Of a stretch of 64,000 nt of DNA, positions 41,280 to 54,639 are shown in pieces. The stretch's first letter is position 1; the number at the start of each line of letters is the position of its first letter. Origin of the DNA: Marsupella aquatica (lineage: Eukaryota > Marchantiophyta); the NCBI GenBank assembly GCA_973895155.1, contig OZ316898.1:3162001-3226000 (forward strand), read 5' to 3'. The translations under genes were made by a program, and so were the position numbers. The notes under the pieces are model-generated. The model worked only from the letters and a program-made list of their open reading frames with translations, made no database searches and was not told where the DNA came from.

Positions 41280-44200
41280 ACTTTTGGACAGTATACTTGG
41301 GGAGATTAGTTCTGGCCGGTATATGTTACCTGGTTGAGAGACTACTCAGGTTAGTGTATCCTATTGAAATTTTGTTGTGTTTTTTTGTTTCAATATACCT
41401 TAAAGCCCCACTTTCCTAGAATTTCAATAACCTGGACCCACATTTTGAATTTATTTTATATTTTAGTCCAGGTGGATTGAGGTTACTAAAATAAATCTAA
41501 ATTATTCTCAAGAAAATAAATTTTGCACCTAGTACTCCACCCGATGGCCAGTGAATTTTATGAATTCTCGGATGCAATTGCCTTAATTTGTCCCCTGCCC
41601 CTACTTGGTAATTATGTCCTCTTGCTTTTAATTTTCTTGTCTGGAGTTCTGATTTGCTATATATTTATTTATCAATCTTATTTGTCCTTTCCAATAACAT
41701 GTTATGTTTATCCTTATATTCAATTAATATTTAATTGACATTTCATGCAGAGGGATACATGAGGGAGATGCTATCTCTTCCCTGGAGTGTGAGAAAGAAC
41801 TATATATAGCACTGCCAAAGAACAATGTGAGCCATACAGGGGATCCAAAGACAAGAAATCCAATAAAGGGGGGAAAACAAGAAAAAACCAGGAAGCCCAA
41901 AGAGCCAAAAAGTCCAAGAGTCCCCAACAACAACAATAGGACTAACAAAAGGAAAGCTTAAAGATAATACCTACCTCCCCATTTGCAACTACTCCTCTCA
42001 GTTTTGCTTTCCTAAGGTTTATTGTTCTGAATGACTAATGTGTCACTCACTAACTATAAATAATCATTATCATGTGAAAAGTACATGAAAGTCCCACCAC
42101 TGTTTTGGGAGAGATTCATAATATTTTAGAAGCTAAACAATTATCTATAAGAAAAAACTACATGGTGGGGGGGGGGGGGGCATTTTAAAGTGGGACTACA
42201 CTTGTAAGGTCATAAAGCAGCTAGGAGAGGACACAAGTACCAAGTCACCCAAAACTAATTTAATGTTGCTTTAAGGTAGTTAGGAAAAAATCAGTTCAGC
42301 TTTGAAACTGAATGATAAATCAACATCTGAATCGTTTTGAGAGGGGAACACTGTACAACACAAGCTACTTTACTTTCCTTATGGGGTTCCTGAATGAAGA
42401 TGGTTGCAGTTGGCTCTACAAGAACTTGGCCTGTTCAAGTACCATATCTACCGATCCTACATACTGATGTGGAGTGTTTTTTCTAGACTTTTAGACCACC
42501 ACGAGAGATGGTGGTCCAAACATTTCCAAACTTTGTCACCTCGAGGGCCAAATTGTTTCTTGAACTTTATTTGGTGGTCCAAAAAATTATAAACTTACAT
42601 TCAAGAGATTTACACATATTGAACTTCATTTCAAAAGATTTTGGCTTGGAGTCTGTCAAAGAACAAGTAGTGGCCTTGCATGCACTTTGCCTTGGTGTTA
42701 CAAGTGCCCCCATCTAGCTAATACTTTGCAATCTAAACTAAGCTACTCTTTGGACCCTATGGCGTAGAGTGAAGTCTCAGGTGACAAAAAGTTTCAAGGT
42801 CATGCAACAGGTGGAGAAGGCAACCATGAGCCTGTCTGAGCAAAGCTTGGGCAGTCAGGCTAGTGTCTTGTGAAGCGACACTCAGTGTAAAACATAGTAT
42901 GTAAACCATTCAAGTTACCCATTGCAAAGCTAAATCATTGTAGCAAGGGGCACAACTGGACTGAGTGGCATAACCAATCCAAGGCGCCAGTGTATTCAGG
43001 ACACTTGAGCTGACCTCTACATACTCTATGCCATCAAAAGATCCCCTCAAGAGAGTGTCACACTCACTGAAAAGCCATACAGAGTGGTGTGAGTAGGCTG
43101 TATCTGAACTAAATTAAAGCAGAAGAGCATTGAGGTCTGATGGAGCAAATTTCTTTAAACATAGTCATGTCCGACCAGAGGAAAATCAAGAAAGGTAAGG
43201 ACTTCTTACACACAAATTACAGTAGGGATGATCAGGCCCACGCAATAAATTAAACAATTATTGAAATTTTCAATCCCTGAGACAACACATTGAGGTGCCC
43301 GTACAGAACTTGCAAAAATATTGTTTGAACTGAGGGTTAGGGCAAGAAAGCAAAACTCTCTGAATTTTTGGGTTCCCAGATTTGGGATATATCTTTTGGT
43401 AGGTCTGGTCTTTGCCAAATGCAAGGAAAGTTCATAATGCCTAGCCATATTTGGATTATAATAAATTAATTGGTGCACAATCTCACTCAAGGCCACTGAA
43501 AATAGAAGGGAAACTCAAAACAAAGTTTGAGGCGCCATTTTGCATTGTATTACTTTGTGTGCCACTTAGCCCCCTTGGACTATTCAGGAATTGAATGAGC
43601 AGAAATAAATTGAGTTTTTTTGGCTGAAGCATGAGAAATTAGAGGTCCTGGGGTCCATCAGTTGCTGCATGAGAGTCAATTATAATGAAAGACATTTTCT
43701 TGGAGCCCACAGGTGAACAATTCAGGAAGGAAAGAGAAGCTATAATTGTCCATGGAGAACTCGTGAAGAACAATGTGAAAAGGTTGCAAGGCTGACCAGG
43801 AAGTCAGCAAACAAAGGTAGAATCTAATAACTCTACTCAGTTAGTGAGGATAGGACTCTTGCAAATCTTGCCCTCTGGCAGTAGATAAAGATTTACAGCA
43901 ATTGTTTCTTAGTAATCACACATGAGATGTACAATGTACAATGCCAAGCCATGATAATTAAAGAAATGGATGTAGGAAATCACAAGAGATATATTTGATG
44001 GTCCCCAGAATTGAAAAATGTTAGTTGATGAACCCCTGGAATGATCTAATGTTAGTTGATGGACCCCATGAATGATCCAGACCATGGACCTTAAATCAAT
44101 GTACCCAAACCCTATGGGGCCTGATGTGGTCTATCAAACACCAGGTTTCAATTTAGGGGTCCATCAAGTATATCTGTCAGGAAATCACAGATGAACTCAC

Positions 44201-45270
44201 TTCCTCTTGGCCTTTGATGTGCAGATTTGGAAGACCTTATCTATCATTTCTCCATGCTTCCCCATACTGTGCTTTGGCCAGTTACCAATAATAGTACGAG
44301 GGACCTTATCATCTCTCAATGCTTCCCCATACTGTACCTTGGCTAGTTACCAATAGAAGTACAAGGGACCTTAGCATCTCTCAATGCTCCCCCATACTGT
44401 ACCTTGGCCAGTTACCAATAGATGTACGATAGTGTATTTCTCATTCAAGTAAGATTGCAATAATTGTGCGTAGAAGGCACTGAATGGCTCAGCCTCCCAA
44501 GCATGACCCAGGTACAATGGCAGGCACTAAGTCTTCCCTTTTTTTTCTTTTTTTCTTTTTCCCCTTTGTAGTCTGAGGGAGGGTCGAGCCTAGCTACTGT
44601 AGAGGGATTTGTCTTGCAAACAATAGCTAGCCTGGCTGAATTTGAAATGTTCAAATCTTGTGTAAAACAAAGTGTCAGGTTAGTACCCTTACTAACCTGT
44701 GGCCTGTTTAGTGGGTCATGAGTGTAAGGATTATAACCCATAATCCCCTCTAGGCCATGAGTTACCCTACACTTAATCCACATACTCAATAGGTTTTGAC
44801 CCTTTGGGTGGATTGTTTCTTAGATGCAATTTTTTGCCAGATCCAATCTCCCTTTGGAAATTTTTTGTTACATTATTTGTATCCCATTATAGCCAGTGGA
44901 TAGTCTAAACTCGACTAGCCATTGGCCAGGATCTGTACTGACCCGTGTCGTCCTATACTGAAACCGGGGCCTGGGGGGCCAGAACTGCACGGTGGGCAGT
45001 TTGACCGGAATTTTTATTTTGCCACACTTCTCCACATTTTCCCAGCTCCAGCCATCTTCAATTGATGGACCACATCAGATAATTTAACGAGGGTAGGGGA
45101 CTACTGTAGGGGCTGGAGAGAAAACCAACGGACCCTGAAGTCAACAACAGCCTCGTTTTTCTGACTTCTGACAAAGAGTAAAGTAGAGATGCCTGGAGGA
45201 CCCAGGTACATGCAGCTCTCGATCAGAATCGAGCACTGTTGTGGATCGCTCTGGACCGACGATTGAAACC
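41280..45270. other. gene-poor region with simple and short tandem repeats
   Basis: No coding sequence can be supported over these 4 kb. A 14-G run lies at 42167-42180. A three-unit tandem repeat lies at 44233-44431. The rest is AT-rich mixed sequence, possibly decayed transposons, but no diagnostic motif was found. Confidence 0.5.
44233..44431. repeat. three tandem units of 65-69 bp
   Basis: Units start at 44233, 44302 and 44367 with GACCTTAKC and run through CAATGCTTCCCCATACTGTRC and CAGTTACCAATAG. They are about 85-95 percent identical. Confidence 0.8.
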
Positions 45271-45280
45271 CGTTTGACCG

Positions 45281-45639
45281 ATGGCAAGCTTCTGGGCAAT
45301 GTACACTGATGATGCAAACAGGACCTGCGCCCGAGTGGATCGAATTGTATGCGTCTCTGAGCAGCACACTGATAGACATGGGGGAAAACTTGATCTCAAG
45401 TTGATGTTTTTCGATGAAACAATACCCGAGTACTTATCATATCATTTTGTTGGACCGTGCTTCAAAGTTGATCTTTCTGGTGAGGCATGGCATGCGAACT
45501 TTCTAGTTGTTGATAATGAAAACAGTGCCTTTTCTGTCGAGGTAAGTGTTCTCGGCCCTAGGTTTGGTCTGGAGGGTTAATTAAGGTGGAGGAGTTTCCA
45601 CAGGACCCGAAAAACAGCCGTGATCTGCTGCGGATGTGA
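45281..45639 (+). CDS. small two-exon protein, unknown function
   Basis: An 87-codon exon starts at ATG 45281 and ends at a consensus donor (GTCGAG/GTAAGT, gt at 45542). The acceptor ttccacag before 45604 joins in phase 0 to twelve more codons ending in TGA (45637-45639), for a 98-residue protein. The first exon has globular composition (KLDLKLMFFDETIPEYLSYH, VGPCFKVDLSGEAWHANF). I do not recognise the family and see no signal peptide or membrane segment. It lies just upstream of, and on the same strand as, the ankyrin gene, so it could also be a 5' exon of that gene with different splicing; the phases found do not support this. Confidence 0.4.
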
Positions 45640-45810
45640 TCCATTCGCTGTTTCCATATGGGCGTGCTCGGAAAGATGGAATGTTTGGTGGAGAGTGGAT
45701 ACAACCTGCACGAGCCGGCCAACGATTAGAGAGTTGGCTGACTGGGCTAGAAGAGCTGGGAGATTCTGTGAAAGGTTGTGTTAATTGTTTTGTGCAAGCG
45801 AAAGTCGATT

Positions 45811-47166
45811 ATGGCGGATCCCAGTTCATCAGTGGATCGTGGTCCGACGTGCAGTTCTCCCGAGGCACAAAGAGCTACAGTTTGGTTGCAGAGTTTGAAA
45901 CGTATTCAGTGGAATCCGGACTTTGTCGACGCTCGGATCAATGACCTTAGATCTCACTTTCGTTACTCCTGTGAACGGAGAAGTTCTGGCACCCAAACGA
46001 ATGCCTTCAATCAATTGCGGACCACCTGGGATTTGAGTTTGGGAGATGCGGACCGCCAGTGTATCGTGGCCGCAATGATAGAGCTATTCGAACCCGTTGT
46101 AGACCAGAAGACTGGAAAAAGAACTGGTGAGATGGCCGTGATGCATCTAGCAGCCTTTCTGGGACTACATGATTTGATGGAAATGCTTGCCAGGAGGCCC
46201 GAATTTTTGCAAACGATCAATGCCACGGATTCTGACGGAAAGACTCCTTTGCATCTGGCGGCACTGACGGGAAGTCTGGAGGCCGTAAAGTTTTTGGACG
46301 GCCAGGAAATGTTGAGAGCAGATTTGGAGGACGGCTCAGAGCAAACTGCGTATGAGATAGCGGACGAGATCGGATGGCACGAAATCGTGAAAGTCTTCTT
46401 GAATCGAGCGGATGTGAACAATTATCTCAACAAGCGGCGCGCTGATAGGAGTATGTATGGTGACGGGACAAACGCCATACTTGTAGGTGCTGCCCTGATT
46501 GCCAGCATCACTTTTGCAGGATGGCTTCAACCGCCATTGGGCTACCAAAAATACTACCAATACCCTAGAAATGCAACAATGCCGGGTGCTCCTGTAGATG
46601 ATTTCCAGCAATATGCGGCAATCCTCGAGCATTTAAGTGTGAAGATATTCTGGGTCACGAACAGTCTGTCATTCTACTTCGCCATCGCTGCAATCTTGAC
46701 TGGAGCAGGTGCTATGGTTCCTCGCCGTGGGTTGGGGGAATTAGCGGAAGTGAAGAGGAAACGTGGCGCTGCGTACTTGACCGGCTTTGTGTTCTCTTGG
46801 GCAGTCGTTTTTGTAGTCGTAGCTTTTACAGCAGCTGGGTTTGCTTCCCTACCTCCCGGCCTTACCTATGGAACTTACATGATAACCACATTGGTGGTGG
46901 GGTGTCTCGTTTGTATTCTAAGCTTCAGTAGTGTCCGCATGTCAGATCCGAGCTTATTTCTGAGTTACACGGAATGCATAGACCCTGCTTGGTACTTTTC
47001 TAAGTTGTCCAATCTCTTCGAGCGGTGTTGCCGACCGTTTGGCTACAATTCATTCGAGTCAAGGACCCGTCAAAGGAAAAAAACTTACAATCCTGGTCAA
47101 GTTAAAGGATCCAGCCAAGGAGGGTCCGTTCCGGGCCTCGTCCCCAAGTTTTGCAGGTGTGTCTAA
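45811..47166 (+). CDS. ankyrin-repeat membrane protein with PGG domain (ACD6/ITN1-like)
   Basis: An intronless 451-residue ORF starts at ATG 45811 (MADPSSSVDRG); an upstream in-frame start at 45778 is possible but less likely. Residues about 100-200 hold ankyrin repeats, including MAVMHLAAFLGLHDLMEML and DGKTPLHLAALTGSLEAVKF. The C-terminal half matches a PGG domain: DGTNAILVGAALIASITFAG followed by WLQPPLGYQ. Four hydrophobic segments follow (the first in that motif, then IFWVTNSLSFYFAIAAIL, a long segment near SWAVVFVVVAF, and MITTLVVGCLVCILSF). Plant proteins of this type are membrane-bound and act in defence and salt responses (ACD6, ITN1). It has fewer ankyrin repeats than ACD6. Its position next to receptor genes may be chance. 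Confidence 0.85.
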   Translation: MADPSSSVDRGPTCSSPEAQRATVWLQSLKRIQWNPDFVDARINDLRSHFRYSCERRSSGTQTNAFNQLRTTWDLSLGDADRQCIVAAMIELFEPVVDQKTGKRTGEMAVMHLAAFLGLHDLMEMLARRPEFLQTINATDSDGKTPLHLAALTGSLEAVKFLDGQEMLRADLEDGSEQTAYEIADEIGWHEIVKVFLNRADVNNYLNKRRADRSMYGDGTNAILVGAALIASITFAGWLQPPLGYQKYYQYPRNATMPGAPVDDFQQYAAILEHLSVKIFWVTNSLSFYFAIAAILTGAGAMVPRRGLGELAEVKRKRGAAYLTGFVFSWAVVFVVVAFTAAGFASLPPGLTYGTYMITTLVVGCLVCILSFSSVRMSDPSLFLSYTECIDPAWYFSKLSNLFERCCRPFGYNSFESRTRQRKKTYNPGQVKGSSQGGSVPGLVPKFCRCV

Positions 47167-50100
47167 CGGTGGACCCCTAGTTTTGTTCAGATACCTCGAG
47201 GCAATTCGGTAGAAACAGTGTTTTGATGCCAAAGTGGATCATGTTGCAGCAGCAGACCGGGGGCAATGCAAGCGCTCTCTTCTAAGCTCGCTGGAAAGTT
47301 GACTCTGCATTATTCTAGCTGCTTTCTGTGGCATTCCATCCACGAATTCAGTGCCTGAAATGTAACGTACAGTGCTACCGTGAAGATAAGTGTGTACATA
47401 TATATGAGTGAAAGTTTTGTTTCTGGGATGATAACTATAGAGGCGGATGTCTTGGTTGAGATCGTAAGAGCAAGTAACCCAATGACTTGTGCCAGAATCG
47501 TTGTTTTGGTGTGTCAGTGAAGCAATTTGCGAATCTGTGTCTGTCGGTGAGGTGTAGCTTATGCTGCGTAAAACCTCTGTCGCATGCGTTTGAAAGTAAT
47601 AGAGTGGGAAAGTTTTCTCAACGCAGAATCGTTTGTTCTGTGATGATCATTTGAATTTATTTTCCGACCTGTAAGCCCGGCCTCTAAGTACATTGCCAGA
47701 TCTTTTTCTTCTGCTCTCACACTTACTTTACATCGTTTCAATTTTCAGAGAAGCACCTTCTTTGCGCCAGTCTTTGGTGTCCGCGTTGAGCACCAACCAC
47801 GCTATACTTCCGACATATTCAAGCTTAGTGTACCACCTGCCAGACAACTCTAAACCCTAAAACATTAAACCCTGAAGTTCCTACTTAAGGAGGCGTTTTC
47901 ACACTCCAGCACATTGCATTTCATCATATATTGCATCTCATCATGTTTGTGAACGATGATGATACTGATCTATCCACCCACATTCTGAAATGTGAACGAT
48001 AGATGAGTTCATGCTTGTTTCTTTCTTGGATCAATTTAAATGTTCCATTTTTGGCCACCGACAGTTGGTATGATATCGATTGCTGCATTGAAGTTGATTG
48101 AACGAGGAAAACCCTGCAGCATGGTGATATAGTTGCCAGCTTCAAACTGTTGGCCGAGGGTTTTACCTGCCTCCCAACTTCCTGTCTGCCCTCGGTAAGT
48201 AATGCACTTCTGATGAAGGCTGTGTAGGAGGTCAAGTAATTTAGCCGTGGTCTTTCAGACGCAGTCTCCCGTCAACTCGGTAAGTGTGAATTATGTAGGT
48301 ACCAAGGATCTTGATGTCGTAGATTATACAACTCGAGGAGCGAATTGCCCAGCAATTGGCATCTCAGAGTCCACCACTTGAAATTGTTCATGGTCTTTGC
48401 AAAATGTGCTTCAAACTGACTGAGCTTCACAAGCAGTGAGTGTACCACGGGAGACTTAGATTTGAAGTGTCAACCAAGCAGCCCGAATGTCCACGGCCTA
48501 TACCATGCTCCTGCTTGGTGATCAGCCAGGATTAGTTTCAGTGATGAGTTTCTCAGGGAGATTTCCAAATAATACATCAAATAATTGAGTCTCGCCAATG
48601 AAGAGGGTAAAACTCAGAGCAAAGGCGTGAGTTTAGTGCATTTGACTCTTGACAATAAGTGCCAGGTTATCCTTCAATTCCATATCCCGATCTTCCCAGC
48701 TTTCATAGAATAAAATCCTGATGTTTCTCTCTTGTCACTCCATGCTATCCTTTCTTCTCTTCGGATCCTCCTCTCCCGCCCACTGCGAAGTTCCCATTGC
48801 AGAGCCATGAAGTGTCTCGTTAGAATTCTGGGTGACTTAGGGTAGAGCCACTCTAAGAGGAGATGTAATGTAGCCCAGTTATCTCTACCCAGGTCCTAGA
48901 GTTTCCAAATGTAGAGAGCCCAGTAGAGAGTATATCGTTGATTGCTATGAGAAAGTTACTGCACTTAGAACGGGGATCTGGTGCAAGGAAAACCCCGAGA
49001 ATAACTAACTCCCTTCCACGATTTGGGATCTCTCATTAACCCAAGAATGTGAGTGGAAGGTTTCAACAGAAATTCATGTTCAGTCTAGAGCTTTCGTTCT
49101 CACCGTGGAAGAGAAGATCCAGACCCATTGTCAAAATCGGCACAATCTAGCTTTCAGGTGGTACAATATGTTGGGAAAAAGCACCCATTAGAATTTAATT
49201 GAACAACCGCTGGGACTGATTTGCTATCATCAAGATCACTCTAAGTCTGATCGAGGGAGGAATCCAACAGAAAGTAGTCGTTACCATGATCCCAAACTCT
49301 CCAGTCTCAACGAAGAGTGAATGAATTTCAAAGGAATCGTCGTGTTTATGTGTTCCTGCCATAAACTACAATGCATCTTGATACGGCCTACAAATTGTCT
49401 GTGAGGGAGTTTCATTTGAATCTGTGGTTTTCTCCAAAGTTTAGAACCGAAACGTCCTCATGTCCTCAAAGTGAAAGGGCCACAGCAACGTCGGGTGCTA
49501 CCGATCAAAAAGGCTTTCGCCAGCAGTATGAGTAACAGCAGCCCAAATCGAGCTTCAACCAGATTCTGACTCGAAGGCTTGGTTGGGACTCCATCGACAG
49601 TACTACCTACTTTGATAGGTGCCACAGGCAAGGCAGGGCCTTATGTGATCCCAATTCCACAATCTTACTAAGAAGTGCAATGCATTGCTACTTTGAAGGG
49701 CTACTATCTAGAGTGAAGCCTTTAAACTGTAACTCTCAAAACAACAAAATTGTAAAATGAAGATTGGGTCAAAGATTAATAAAACTGACATTAATTCTAA
49801 ATAAGGGCAAAACTAATAATGACTTTCAGTAAAGACAAAATAGAAGTGATAGTGAAAAGAAAGGGACGGAGGCAAAGATGAATTTGTTTTGCAAGATTTT
49901 TGTTTGTCTTCATCTCTGTTTAAGTAATCAGGCTAGTAAACACAAGAGTTCTTCTGGCATTTTAGAAAAGTAGTACCGTTGGTCTTGTGTTGGGGTGTCC
50001 ACTGGACAGGTTGGAGTGGGTCCTCAGTTAATTTCTTCCTACCCATTACTTATAAAGTTTTATTTTAATTGTGTTTAGTGGGAGCCTTGTAAATTTTTGT

Positions 50101-53100
50101 GGAAAAAGGTTGAGTGTCTTAATCCAATTTCAAGGATTGTAAGAATTACAGGGTCTTCAATACCCAATTTGGTTTATGCATAAAATATTCCAAAAATTAG
50201 GGGGGAAAATTAATTTCAAAATAACTTATATTTCTTATTTTTAGGGTTTTTATTATTAAAACATAGTGTGTGATATGGGACTGTCCTTGGAATGACCCCC
50301 AAGGGCTGGAGTAGGGTTTGGAATTGGGGATAAGTTTGAGCCTGGTCCACTCTTGAATTTTGACTAGGGGGTGCTTTTAGCACTGTGGAGTTTGGTTGAC
50401 TTGTGTTGTGGTGTTTGGTTGACTTGTGTTCTGGTCTCTCGGATTTTGTTTTCTCTTTGCCCTCTTGATTTTGTTGTATATGAGGTCTTGGAAAAACATG
50501 TTGCACATTGTTGCCTTTCATTTAAAAAATTCAAAAGCAGTTGAGAATTTAATAATCTTGAAAGACAGCGGAGAATATGAGGTCTGGGAAAAACATGTTG
50601 CACATTGTTGCCTTTCATTTAAAAAATTCAAAAGCAGTTGAGAATTTAATAATCTTGAAAGACAGCGGAGAATTAAAAAACTGATTGGATAGACTAGTAA
50701 CTTTAAAGCTAGGAGATTAAGAACAGAAGAAGTCAACCCACCAAACATATATCATTTCAGAATCCACAGAAAATTATAAATAGTTCTTGGAAAGTAGAAA
50801 CCGACCACTAGCAAGCAGCTGGCTTGCAAACAAGACAACCCCATTTTTTGTATTTTTGTCATATATAATTAAAGTAAACTCTCTTGAGAGGGTTTGGAGC
50901 GGAACATGGTTTTTCAGCATCTGTATATCATTTGCATAGTGGGTATTTTTTATGCTCTTATAATGGCAACACACTTTGGTTATCTTGTCTTATTAGAATT
51001 GCTTGTTACACAGTTTATTTAAATCTTGTCCATTCTATGTTTTTACTTCGTATTTTGTTTAATTTAGTAATTTCATTAGTTTTTATTATATATGTTTGAA
51101 CTTCTATTAATTTTTGATAGACGACTATGACTGAGCAATGGATGTGCACAACCTTGGAATGGCCTTGCACAGGAGAAACTGATTGCAGACTTTGGAATAT
51201 ATTTGCCTAGAGTTGTATGTGGAGACAACTGGAATTGATAAACCACGTTGTTATGGAATTTGACTTGCTGCACTTTGTCTATGATACCAGCCATGCTAAT
51301 TTGGCACATTAAGTGTGTATCTTCAAATTTGTAGACATTGGGTTGTCTATCTGATGATGGAGATTAACTGAACTTAAGATTTATGTATTCTATAGAGGGT
51401 CTGGCAGGAGTCGTGGGCACTGGTCAGGTTGTGTACCAGCTCCACTCCTGGGCACTGGGCAGCATGGCATGCTTCAATTCTGAGGGAGGGAGTCTTGGGC
51501 AGTCGAGCATAGCAGGCCTGACTTGACAACGGAGTACCCTGCCTCGCCCCTATTTGCATTCAAGGGTCTCCTTTTTGCATCGAACAGTTAGGGAAAAAGT
51601 GCAAAAGAATCCAAAGGCTGCTGATCATTCCCGCCCAGAAACTGTTTTTGTAAGGGGATGACTAAATACTGTTTTTGTAAGGGGATGACTAAATTTGGCA
51701 GGATTGGATATTATAGTTGTAGATCATGTACTCGAGGATGTGGTTTGTGCACATGGCTCACATGAAGGCTTTGGGTCCTCCTGCTTTGTAACCTATGAAA
51801 TGTTCACTAAAGAGTTGAAAAAATAAATTGAATCAACGAGCATGTTGTGCAAATTTCAAGAGAGCTTATCTGCTCCAATTCAAACATGCTCACATGCCTC
51901 GACTATTCCTCGATGAATACCTTGTATCATGGGGTCTGCGATGGATCCACCTGCCTTCAAGTACTCAACATACTACCCTGGGAATTTGGTTGGACTCAAT
52001 TCCCCTACCACTCACTACTTGAGTGTGTGCTTCTCGAGCTAACTCTCTTTGGATTTAGGCTTCTGAGGTTTTCTATTGCTCCCTCTCTACTGATCCACTT
52101 GCTTTCAACACTTCATAGACACATCTGCTTTGAGCACAGCTTTGCACGGTTTTAGATTGATGAAGGTACGGTTGACTAGCTAGTCTGCTTCACTCTAATG
52201 CCCCGAAATTGTGACAGTGCATCCGACTGTTTTGCACTGATCACCCCAGTCCTTTGATCCCCTCACACAAGGATCGGTTGTCCATCCAGCGGCTGGCGAA
52301 AAGTAATGGCAAAGTGTTGGACATGTTTGATTTTAGAAAAGCTTCGAGGGAATTGTGTCTATCTCATGACAAAACTGGATTAAGTGTGTTGGAGAGCTGC
52401 GGTAAGAAGATCACCCACAAAACCTGATTGTTCTGGCAAGTATTGTGAGGAGGATTGAACTCAACCTGCACCACGTACAGTATTGACACTAGTCATGGTA
52501 AAGAAGCAACGATAGATTGCATCGAGAGTCAACATAGATTACTTAGATGTCATTGTCAAGTTCGCAGTCTCGAGTAATTTGGCAGGCATATCTTTGATAT
52601 GGACTTTTGCTTCTATGCACTTATCGCATTGGAACATGAATCCGACAACAAATATTAGACACTTTGATTTAGGTCAACCTGCTCATCGACGAAAAGGCAA
52701 GGGTCCGACAGAATTCCGAGGGATTCCCCGATGCAAAACTTCGAGACCCATTACAACTTTAATGGGGACTGGTCGGGGTTCGAAGGTAGATGTTTGATGT
52801 GGACTACCGGCTCGAAATTGGTGGAGCACTTGCTCATGCATATATTCATAATTGACCAACACGTTCAACACAAAGAACAGTATTTCATGAAAATCCCAGT
52901 TGAAACAGTTCACGGTAGGAAAGTAGTTTTCATTAGAGACTCTTTACAGAGTAAAGGGTAAAACCACGGCCACAATAAAATACCAATCAAAGACCAAATC
53001 TATTGGTAGAATGCGGTCTTGCTGTAAGCGTTCTAAATCGCGTTCAGGAAAAATACCACGGGTCCGGAGTGGTCTGAGCATCAACTTTGGATCCGCTCTG

Positions 53101-53362
53101 TTTACAGAACGCAGTTCCTAATTTGCATTGTGCAGTTTGATCCTCTCGACCTACTCCCAATCCTACAGTGTACATTATTGTGCTGCGTATGAACTTGAAC
53201 TGAAGCCTCCCACGCAGATGGACAGCGGGACGGTACCTCGTATCAAGCGAGGGAATCACTGGTAAAGCAGATGATATGCGTTGTGTGTTGAATGTGTGCT
53301 TAGTGCCAATGTGTTGTCCTCCAGATGCTTGGATACTTGTGAATTGATCCCACCAATCCTCT
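47167..53362. other. gene-poor region
   Basis: No ORF above about 100 codons and no recognisable domain occur on either strand across 6.2 kb. The beginning will hold the 3' UTR of the ankyrin gene. A 97-bp tandem duplication (50480-50673), a 23-bp duplication near 50392-50437 and a 28-bp duplication near 51640-51695 are present. Confidence 0.5.
50480..50673. repeat. 97-bp tandem duplication, nearly identical
   Basis: The block running from ATGAGGTCTTGG through GACAGCGGAGAAT (50480-50576) is repeated at 50577-50673 with only about one difference. Copies this similar point to a recent event or strong homogenisation. Confidence 0.88.
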
Positions 53363-54121
53363 CTATGTCGAGCTCCCAACATGGTTTTCTTCTCCAGACG
53401 AGTGATCATGCGTGCTCTTGCCGGAAAAACTACTAGATTCCTCATCTGGGTGACTGGATTGAAGGGCTTCGACTGTTGGAGCCGGTTGAGCGACGATGGG
53501 TCTGTGATCTGCAGGCCTGGGCGTGCTGGGTAAAGCCGTGACAGCAGCTACAGCAGCGTTAGCAATGTCGTCTATGTCCTCTCGGGACAATGAGAAGAGT
53601 CCAGATTTTGTTTGAGATTGTGAGGCGATGATGTACGACTCCTCTGCCGACAAATCGAAGGTCGACATGGCGAACGGCAGATGGGACGAGGACTCTTCAG
53701 GGAAATTGGGGCTAGCATGATCATCGAGGTCGTCCTGGTAAGTGAGGACCAGCGCATCGTCTTGAGTCCACCAAGGCCGAATGCCTGATTTTTTGTGGGG
53801 CTCTTCGATCTCGGAGACATAATTGTGTTCCCATTCTTGCGTCGTCACACCCGAGTCTTCCTCCTCCTCATCATCAAAAATCCTCCTCCTCGCCGTTGCT
53901 GGCGGCGTCTTAGGGGCCAACAACAGCGACTCCTCACTCCGGGAGCTTGGCGACCTGCCTCTCTTTCTGCTGACCACTATAAACAGGCCTCGCTGTTGGG
54001 ATTCGAGCGACATTGCTCGTGTTCGGGCCAGTATGAACCTCTTCCTTCTTCCGATCGATGGATCGAAAAATCGGGGAGATGACGAGTACCAGATCAATCG
54101 AATGCTGACTGTCACGCCCAC
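53363..54121 (-). CDS. acidic/serine-rich protein of unknown function
   Basis: An open frame of 252 codons on the minus strand; the ATG at 54013 (MSLESQQRGLFIVVSRKRGR) is a likely start and gives 216 residues. The product has a basic, possibly nuclear-targeting, segment (SRKRGRSPSSRS), an acidic run (DDEEEEDSG), a Trp-containing patch (IRPWWTQDD), an Ala-rich helix (DDIANAAVAAVTALPSTPRP) and a Ser/His/Glu-rich tail. It looks like a disordered, possibly nuclear, protein. I do not recognise a family. The plus strand of the same interval also has ORFs, but they are less ordered in composition. Confidence 0.5.
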   Translation of the reverse strand: MGVTVSIRLIWYSSSPRFFDPSIGRRKRFILARTRAMSLESQQRGLFIVVSRKRGRSPSSRSEESLLLAPKTPPATARRRIFDDEEEEDSGVTTQEWEHNYVSEIEEPHKKSGIRPWWTQDDALVLTYQDDLDDHASPNFPEESSSHLPFAMSTFDLSAEESYIIASQSQTKSGLFSLSREDIDDIANAAVAAVTALPSTPRPADHRPIVAQPAPTVEALQSSHPDEESSSFSGKSTHDHSSGEENHVGSST

Positions 54122-54639
54122 TACTCTGGCAAGCCGATCGTTGACGGAAGTCGATGGGTGTACACAAGAAGGTAATTCAGTTGCTCACAGCCCTAGAACT
54201 TTGCGAAAACAGAGATGAACGAACGAATTACTAGTTTCGAACAATCCCTCGCGCGTGAATGCGGGTCACGTACAGGAAATACACGAAATCTGCGGGTGAG
54301 AGTCTTCAACGCTAAACAAGAGAATCGCCTGTTCTGTTTGCTCGTTCTAATATTCTGCTAGCTCGTTCTACTACAGTTGTTTTTACAGCTAGATATGCGC
54401 TTGATCGGGAACAACAATAACGGGTAGAGCTGAACCGAAGCGGCACGATGGCAAGTCTTGTCGGACTCGAATGTATAGAGAATCGAGATGGAAAGCGCTC
54501 GAGAGAGACTTGATGGTGAATTCAACCTTAGGCTCCAATTGTCTAGGGGAAGGAAGAAGAAGGGCTAAAGAGGGACCCCTAGCAAATACACAGTAATCCA
54601 ACTGCAGTCAAAATGATTGAAATCTACCGACATTGAACT

